The position numbers and the translations under genes are program-made. Below, piece by piece: positions 59,277-64,000 of a stretch of 64,000 nt of DNA. The notes below the pieces were generated by a model, which did not search any database, was not told where the DNA came from, and saw only the letters and a list, made by a program, of their open reading frames with translations. Source of the stretch: JAPULR01 sp965238215 (lineage in GTDB: Bacteria > Chloroflexota > Dehalococcoidia > Lucifugimonadales > GCA-2712585). Position 1 is the first letter of the stretch. Each line of letters starts with the position of its first letter. The stretch covers positions 1,612,001 through 1,676,000 of the forward strand of contig OZ250180.1 of assembly GCA_965238215.1 (NCBI GenBank), read 5' to 3'.

Positions 59277-60122
59277 ATGACCGAAAAAATTAATGTCGGC
59301 GGCGTGGAAGTCTGGGCGTTACTGGACATGATCCCGCCCGCCTATACTCCCGACGATTTCTTTCCAAGCATTCCCTTGGACTGGTGGGAACCCTACCGCA
59401 AGGAGGTGTTCGACCAGGACGGGAATCTGCAGCTCTACTACGGATGCTTCGCCGTCCGTTCCCAGGGGAAGCTCATTCTGGTGGATACGGGCATGGGGCC
59501 GGGGCCGCACCCGGAGCGGGGCAACAGGCGCGGTGAATTGACGCAGCGAATGAAGGAAGAAGGGTTGTCGCCGGGGGACGTGGACTATGTAGTGCATACG
59601 CATCTGCACGGCGACCACGTGGGTTGGAACCTGGATGCCAATGGAAGGCCGACGTTTCCTTCAGCGCGTTACCTGGCGCCAAAGGCCGACTGGGAATATT
59701 TTAGGCAGGCCGACGTTGCGCCTACGGCCCCCTTCGTGGCTGAATGTGTCGCGCCCCTGGAGCCGTTGGGGGTCATGGACCTGGTGGAGGGCGAGCACGC
59801 GATAACGGACGAGGTTGGCACGCTTCCAACACCCGGGCATACGCCGGGGCATCAGACCGTGGTGATTGCGTCGCAGGGGCAGCGGGGTGTGGTTGTGGGG
59901 GACCTGATTCAGAGCGTGGTGCAGGTGATGAGGCCGGAGTGGGGATCGAGGGCAGACGTGGATTCGGATCGGGCGCGGGAGACGCGGCTGGCGATGATGG
60001 CGCGGATTCAGCGGGAAGATATGCTGGTTGCGGCGGGGCACTTTCCGACGGGCGCCCACTTTGGACGGATTATGACGTCTGAGGGGCGACGCTACTGGCA
60101 GATAGAGAAGCCCGCCGGCTAG
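59277..60122 (+). CDS. Metallo-beta-lactamase-fold hydrolase
   Basis: A 281-residue MBL-fold enzyme. The metal motif HTHLHGDHVGWN gives His109, His111, Asp113 and His114, and the later PTPGHTPGHQTV carries the third metal His. The protein resembles the AHL-lactonase / quorum-quenching-like and glyoxalase II-like families in its start (VWALLDMIPPAYTPDDFFP) but the substrate is unknown. It lies just after apt on the same strand. No signal peptide. Confidence 0.8.
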   Translation: MTEKINVGGVEVWALLDMIPPAYTPDDFFPSIPLDWWEPYRKEVFDQDGNLQLYYGCFAVRSQGKLILVDTGMGPGPHPERGNRRGELTQRMKEEGLSPGDVDYVVHTHLHGDHVGWNLDANGRPTFPSARYLAPKADWEYFRQADVAPTAPFVAECVAPLEPLGVMDLVEGEHAITDEVGTLPTPGHTPGHQTVVIASQGQRGVVVGDLIQSVVQVMRPEWGSRADVDSDRARETRLAMMARIQREDMLVAAGHFPTGAHFGRIMTSEGRRYWQIEKPAG

Positions 60123-60162
60123 GGACATCGACGCGGCGGGTTAGCCCTTTGGCAGCTAATTC

Positions 60163-60486
60163 TCAGGCGTAGGGGCCGAGGTGGAGGCCGCCGATTAGGT
60201 GAACGTGGCCGTGGGACTGGCTCTGCATGCCGTCACGGCCGAAGTTGGAGAGGACGCGGAAGCCTCCCGGCGCTATTTTCGCCCCTAGCTCCGACAGCGC
60301 GCGGCCTATCTTCGGCAGGACGGGCGACTGCCATAGCTCCTGCTGGCTAAGGTGGGTCGTGGGGATTCCCAACACCATGACGGGCACCCACCTCAGCTTA
60401 TTCTTGATGACAACGAATTCGTCCTCGCGGCGGTAGAAAGTTGCGGGGGACTCGCCGGAGATGATCTGGCAGAAGATGCAGTTCAC
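60163..60486 (-). CDS. HIT-family nucleotide-binding hydrolase
   Basis: A 107-residue histidine-triad protein with CIFCQIISGESPATF at the start and QSHGHVHLIGG near residues 88-98, the H-x-H-x-H motif that holds the catalytic His. The Zn-binding CxxC is near residues 3-6. HINT-type enzymes cleave phosphoramidates such as adenosine 5'-phosphoramidate. ATG 60486 is eight bases after the stop of the dnaC-like gene, so the two are probably co-transcribed. Confidence 0.85.
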   Translation of the reverse strand: MNCIFCQIISGESPATFYRREDEFVVIKNKLRWVPVMVLGIPTTHLSQQELWQSPVLPKIGRALSELGAKIAPGGFRVLSNFGRDGMQSQSHGHVHLIGGLHLGPYA

Positions 60487-60494
60487 GACCGTGT

Positions 60495-61337
60495 CTAGAA
60501 TCCCCGACGATTGGAATCTGGCTGGCGCCTTCGGCGTTGGTCCCGATAGTCGGGGACGCCGATGGGCAGCCAGTAGATGAAGGTTTCCATGAGCCGGGAG
60601 GACAGACGGGGATGGGATGCCTCAATCTCGTCTATTTCCAGATAGGTGGTTATCATCGTGGGCAGCCGGGCGTTGTGCCGGTGCACAACAAGTTGATAGA
60701 GTTTTTCCTTGGCCCAGGGGGTGCTGGTCTCCGCCCCCAGATCGTCGAGAATCAGGAGGGGCGTCGACTTCACCTGTTCGAAAAGTTGGTCGTACTGTAC
60801 CGGGCTGTTGGGGCTGAAAGTGGCCCGCAGGTGGTCCAGAAGGTCCGGCACGAAGGTAAATAGGGCGGGATAGCCATTTCTAATGCACTGCTCCACTACG
60901 GCAACGGCCAGGTGAGTCTTGCCGGTTCCGTGTTCGCCGGTGATTAGCAGCCAACCTTCCGGGTGCACGGCGAAGTTAGTCGCCGCGGTATAGGCTCTTT
61001 CCAAGTACTCTTGCCCTTCACGGTCAACGTCGTTTCGCCTTACATTGAATGTGTCGAAGGTCATGCGGTTCAGCATTTCTTTGGTGAGGCCGCTGTACCG
61101 CTGAAGTCGCTGCATCCGCTCCTGGTCTGCCGCTTGCTCGCGGCAGCGGCAGGGGAAGATCTCGCCAAAGTCGGGATGCCCGAGGGGGACCCTGCGCTCC
61201 ACCCAGCCGTAACCTTCGCACACCGGGCACCGGTTTCCTGATTCGTCAGCCGGCGGGCGGGTTTCCCCGTCTGCGTACATATTCCTCGATGTAGCGTCGC
61301 GGGTTACGCGCCTTAGAATGTCTCCCAAACTTTCCAT
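60495..61337 (-). CDS. DnaC/DnaI-like helicase-loader ATPase
   Basis: A 280-residue AAA+ ATPase. An N-terminal zinc-type segment has CPVC and CRCREQ near residues 38 and 64, then Walker A GEHGTGKTHLA and Walker B LLILDDLGAE. It is the family that loads the replicative helicase (DnaC, DnaI) and also includes IstB; being encoded directly after dnaB and a DnaD-like gene supports the loader role. ATG 61337 overlaps the upstream DnaD gene by 92 bases; the in-frame ATG at 61280 would shorten the overlap to 35 and is a reasonable alternative. Confidence 0.85.
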   Translation of the reverse strand: MESLGDILRRVTRDATSRNMYADGETRPPADESGNRCPVCEGYGWVERRVPLGHPDFGEIFPCRCREQAADQERMQRLQRYSGLTKEMLNRMTFDTFNVRRNDVDREGQEYLERAYTAATNFAVHPEGWLLITGEHGTGKTHLAVAVVEQCIRNGYPALFTFVPDLLDHLRATFSPNSPVQYDQLFEQVKSTPLLILDDLGAETSTPWAKEKLYQLVVHRHNARLPTMITTYLEIDEIEASHPRLSSRLMETFIYWLPIGVPDYRDQRRRRQPDSNRRGF

Positions 61338-61950
61338 CTGACTTGCCTTCCCTCTCCCATCGTCTGAGGATTGCGCGAATGTAGTTCCAGCTTCTCTTGC
61401 CGTTGCGGGCCGCTTCTCGGATAGCGTCCTCGATCCACCCCTGAGAATATTCAGACTCCGCCGCCTTCAACTCCTCAGCAATGAGGGGTGTAATCATGCC
61501 TATTTCCTGTTCGTAGACGGCGAAGACGTTGGGACGGTTTTTGGCCCTGGGCGGTTCCGCCGTCGAATCTTCATCGCCTTGGGGCAGAGTCAGCGTCCCT
61601 GCCACGGCTCGCCGTAAGGCGGCGCGTTGGGCCTCTTGGTTCAGGACAAATAGGGTGGCTCTCCCCCGCTCGGTGGTCACCGAAGCCCTGGCGAAGATGC
61701 CCCGACGTGCCCCGCCGTTCATGGCCTCTTCTATTTCTTCCCCGTCCAACTCGCTCTGAAGCACAGGGTCAGCCCTCAACTCCCCCAGGGTGACGCATCG
61801 GAGGGCGCCCTTCTTCCGGTGGATGTGCCACAGTGCTCGGAGGATGCACTTGAGCTCCGCCAGGCTGTCTATGGATTGGAGCACGTCGCCCAGGAGGGGG
61901 TCGGGCACCGGCGTGAAGGTTGTGGTGGAGGGCAGGGACTTGGGGTTCAT
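61246..61950 (-). CDS. DnaD-domain primosome protein
   Basis: A 234-residue protein. The N-terminal part (ELKCILRALWHIHRKKGALR) is a winged-helix-like region; residues about 135-215 form a DnaD/DnaB2 domain (VYEQEIGMITPLIAEELKAA, then GWIEDAIREAARNGKRSW and YIRAILRRWEREG). Such proteins help primosome assembly in Firmicutes and phages. The ATG overlaps the dnaB stop by four bases, and the end overlaps the helicase-loader gene. A three-gene dnaB-dnaD-dnaC block forms a complete loading module. Confidence 0.8.
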   Translation of the reverse strand: MNPKSLPSTTTFTPVPDPLLGDVLQSIDSLAELKCILRALWHIHRKKGALRCVTLGELRADPVLQSELDGEEIEEAMNGGARRGIFARASVTTERGRATLFVLNQEAQRAALRRAVAGTLTLPQGDEDSTAEPPRAKNRPNVFAVYEQEIGMITPLIAEELKAAESEYSQGWIEDAIREAARNGKRSWNYIRAILRRWEREGKSDGKFGRHSKARNPRRYIEEYVRRRGNPPAG

Positions 61951-63335
61951 GAATGGGCGAACTCCCTATCCAGGGGAGCCGGCTCGAATCGCACGTTCCT
62001 GTTTTGGAACAGGAGCTTGATGTTGCCGATGGGTCCGTGGCGGTGCTTGGCTATGATTATCTCCGCAACGTTGCGGGGGTACTCCGGTCCTTCGGGGAAG
62101 CGGTTGAGCCACTCCTCCTCGGTGGTGTACATATCTTCGCGATATATGAACATTACCACGTCCGCGTCCTGCTCGATGCTGCCGCTCTCCCGCAGGTCGG
62201 AAAGCTGGGGCCGGTGGGAGGGCCGCATCTCCACGGCCCGGCTAAGCTGGGAGACGGTCAGAACGGGTATGTTCAGGTCCCTGGCCAGCCCCTTGAGGGA
62301 GCGGGAGATTTCGCTGATCTCCTGGACGCGGTTGCCCAGACGTCTGCTGCCTTCGATGAGCTGCATGTAGTCCACAACCAGCATGTCCAGGCTGCGCTCC
62401 AAGTGGAGGCGGCGGGCCTTGCTTCGCATCTCCACGATGCCCTGGAGGGGCGTGTCGTCGATATATAGAGAGAGTTCAGAAAGGGACCCCACGGCGTCGA
62501 TGATGCGCTGCTCCTCCGGGGCTGACAGGTCCAGGCCCGGATGCAGCCAGAGCCGGAGGCGGTGGGAGTCCACGCCGGCCTCGCTGGCCAGAATGCGCAT
62601 GGCCAGCTGTTCCCGGCTCATCTCGAGGCTGAAGATGCCGACGCTGGAGCCGTTTTGGGCGGCGTTCACTGCGACGTTGACGGCGAGGGCGCTCTTGCCC
62701 ACGCTGGGGCGGGCGGCGAGGATGATGAGGTCGGAGGGCTGGAGTCCGCCGAGCAGGTCGTCCAGGGAGGGGAAGCCGGTCATTATGACGGCGCTGGCGC
62801 CGGACAGAGGCTCTGCAAAGGCGGTGCGGTCTTCCAGGAACTGGTCCAGCACGTCCCGGATGGGGACGAACTCGCGGGAGGAGTGTCCGGTGCGCAGGCC
62901 AAATAGGAGGCTCTCCGCCTGGCTGAGGGCAGCCTCTTCGTCGGCCGTGCCGCGGTAGCCGATGCTGGCGATTTCCGAGGCGGCGCCGATGAGCCGGCGC
63001 ATGGTGGCGCCTCGGCTGACAAGGTTGGCGAAGTGGACTATGTGGGTGGACGTGGGGACGCTGGAGACGAGGTGGCTCAGGTAGGCGGCGCCGCCTACGG
63101 TTTCCAGACGCTCCCGTAGGTTAAGTTCGTTGGTGACGGTGACCTGGTCGATGGCCTCCCGTCGCTCGAAGAGGGCAACGCAGGCCTCGTAGCAGTAGGA
63201 GTTCCTGTCCCGGTAGAAGTCCCCCGGGTTCAAGCGGCCCGCCACCTTCAGGATGGCCTCGCCGTCGATGAGGAGGGAGCCGATGACGGCCTCCTCTGCC
63301 TCTATGTCGTGGGGTTGAAGCCTCTCTTCGTACAC
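61947..63335 (-). CDS. dnaB: Replicative DNA helicase DnaB
   Basis: About 462 residues. The N-terminal primase-interaction domain has QPHDIEAEEAVIGSLLID at the start, the RecA-like C-terminal domain has the Walker A AARPSVGKSALAVN, Walker B MLVVDYMQLI and the arginine-finger-region RESGSIEQDADVVMFIYR. GTG 63335 is preferred over the longer GTG 63377 because GAGGAGG lies about 11 bases upstream and the family start follows at once. It unwinds DNA at the fork. Its stop overlaps the DnaD-like gene (ATGA). Confidence 0.9.
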   Translation of the reverse strand: MYEERLQPHDIEAEEAVIGSLLIDGEAILKVAGRLNPGDFYRDRNSYCYEACVALFERREAIDQVTVTNELNLRERLETVGGAAYLSHLVSSVPTSTHIVHFANLVSRGATMRRLIGAASEIASIGYRGTADEEAALSQAESLLFGLRTGHSSREFVPIRDVLDQFLEDRTAFAEPLSGASAVIMTGFPSLDDLLGGLQPSDLIILAARPSVGKSALAVNVAVNAAQNGSSVGIFSLEMSREQLAMRILASEAGVDSHRLRLWLHPGLDLSAPEEQRIIDAVGSLSELSLYIDDTPLQGIVEMRSKARRLHLERSLDMLVVDYMQLIEGSRRLGNRVQEISEISRSLKGLARDLNIPVLTVSQLSRAVEMRPSHRPQLSDLRESGSIEQDADVVMFIYREDMYTTEEEWLNRFPEGPEYPRNVAEIIIAKHRHGPIGNIKLLFQNRNVRFEPAPLDREFAHS

Positions 63336-63437
63336 CGGAAGTTGAACCTCCTCAAGGAAGAAGGGCAGGTTGCACACCCGCCCCTAAGCTGGCCTTGTTC
63401 GCTGTGCTGACGTCGGGGCGGTTTGGGGAACAATGAC

Positions 63438-63458
63438 GGGGTTGAAACCCGCCCCTAA
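63438..63458. repeat. GCCCCTA-family hairpin at the end of rplI
   Basis: GGGGTTGAAACCC followed by GCCCCTAA. The rplI stop codon lies inside the conserved tail of the element (CTA at 63455-63457). A weaker relative lies at about 63364-63389. Confidence 0.45.
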
Positions 63459-63961
63459 GACTCTTCGGTCACGTCGGAGGGTTGTTCCTCGTCGTCGGCT
63501 TCGTAGTCTTCCTGGCCCTCGCCCTGGGCCACCACGGTTATCTCGGCTGCGACGTTCTGGTGAAGGCGCAGGTTGATGTTATAGCTGCCGGGCTCACGGA
63601 TTGGTTCGTTCAGCTCGACCATGCGGCGGGCTACCTTTTGGCCGGTGGCGCCCTCCAACTCCTCCAGGATGCGGGTGACGGAGATGGCGCCGTAGAAGCG
63701 GCCGGTGGGGCCGACTTTGCCCGGGATTTCGAGGGTGGTCCCCTCCAGGATGCGGGCGAGGGCCTGCTTGTCGCCCGTTTCGCGGATGCGACGTTCGTCC
63801 GCCGTCCTCTGGAGCTTGGAGATGCGCTTCATCTGCTCCGGAGTGGCTATGGTTGCGAGGTTCTTGGGCAGGAGGTAGTTGCGGGCGAAGCCGTTCTTGA
63901 CTTCCTTGATTTCCCCGGCGTTGGCCACGTTTATTACGTCTTCCAGAAACAGTACGCGCAC
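63455..63961 (-). CDS. rplI: Ribosomal protein bL9
   Basis: A 168-residue L9. The N-terminal rRNA-binding domain reads VLFLEDVINVANAGEIKEVKNG-like with FARNYLLPKNLA near residues 25-36; a long central helix and the C-terminal domain (FYGAISVTRILEEL) follow, then an acidic tail of about 20 residues. GTG 63961 has GGGGAG upstream. Its stop lies within a dispersed repeat. rpsF/ssb/rpsR, usual upstream partners, would be beyond the window end. Confidence 0.9.
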   Translation of the reverse strand: MRVLFLEDVINVANAGEIKEVKNGFARNYLLPKNLATIATPEQMKRISKLQRTADERRIRETGDKQALARILEGTTLEIPGKVGPTGRFYGAISVTRILEELEGATGQKVARRMVELNEPIREPGSYNINLRLHQNVAAEITVVAQGEGQEDYEADDEEQPSDVTEES

Positions 63962-64000
63962 GGCAGGACTCCCCTTTTGGCGTGAATTAAAGAGGGATTA

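Overview
The window looks like a chromosomal segment of a free-living, GC-rich bacterium. I infer Chloroflexota, probably the Dehalococcoidia/SAR202 side. This rests on lipoproteins with long Pro-Thr linkers, an Obg/DnaA/GyrB neighbourhood with no dnaN or recF, a short IF-2, a NusA with a long acidic tail, many short intergenic palindromes, and remains of a sterol-reductase-like gene. No rRNA gene is present, so the placement is an inference.

Region by region: (1) 0-7.2 kb is accessory. It holds a retropepsin-like protein, a large secreted trypsin-like lipoprotein, remnants of a second copy of that gene whose middle has been replaced by a frameshifted ApeA-like HEPN defence gene, a Phd/VapC toxin-antitoxin pair and a solo HicB. 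(2) 7.2-11.8 kb is nitrogen scavenging: hydantoinase, AtzG-like small subunit, amidase, and an Amt-family transporter that lacks the second twin-His residue. (3) 12.1-17.6 kb is a tight signalling operon: STAS antagonist, receiver-PP2C phosphatase, RsbW-like kinase, a ligand-binding lipoprotein and a TorS-like histidine kinase. No sigma factor and no ABC permease are nearby. (4) 17.7-20.9 kb is the ATP-grasp / alpha-E / transglutaminase trio. (5) 21.1-23.9 kb is znuACB behind a putative Zur operator. (6) 24-30.8 kb has an RND exporter, a SulP transporter, two VOC proteins and a GNAT acetyltransferase. (7) 30.8-38.3 kb is a second accessory block: a pentapeptide-FRG protein, an RCC1-repeat lipoprotein, an orphan peptide-transporter permease, a decayed sterol reductase, and an ImmA/IrrE-DUF4411 pair ending beside a tRNA-Lys gene. 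(8) 38.9-40.8 kb is a PHP gene whose 3' end has been copied twice into a field of repeats. (9) 40.9-49.5 kb is mostly minus-strand housekeeping: nusA-ylxR-infB-rbfA-truB, moeB/thiF, an Rrf2 regulator, rplY (plus strand) and fmt. (10) 49.5-57 kb is the replication-origin region: dnaA, oriC with two perfect DnaA boxes, obg-nadD-pyrE and gyrB. (11) 57.6-64 kb has a ketopantoate reductase-like gene, apt, an MBL-fold hydrolase, a HIT protein, the dnaC/dnaD/dnaB primosome cluster and rplI.

The two points most worth attention are the signalling operon, which appears to wire a TorT/TorS-like ligand sensor onto a partner-switching module, and the repeated pattern in which defence-type genes sit between broken or duplicated ends of other genes (3.9-5.5 kb and 30.8-34.1 kb).
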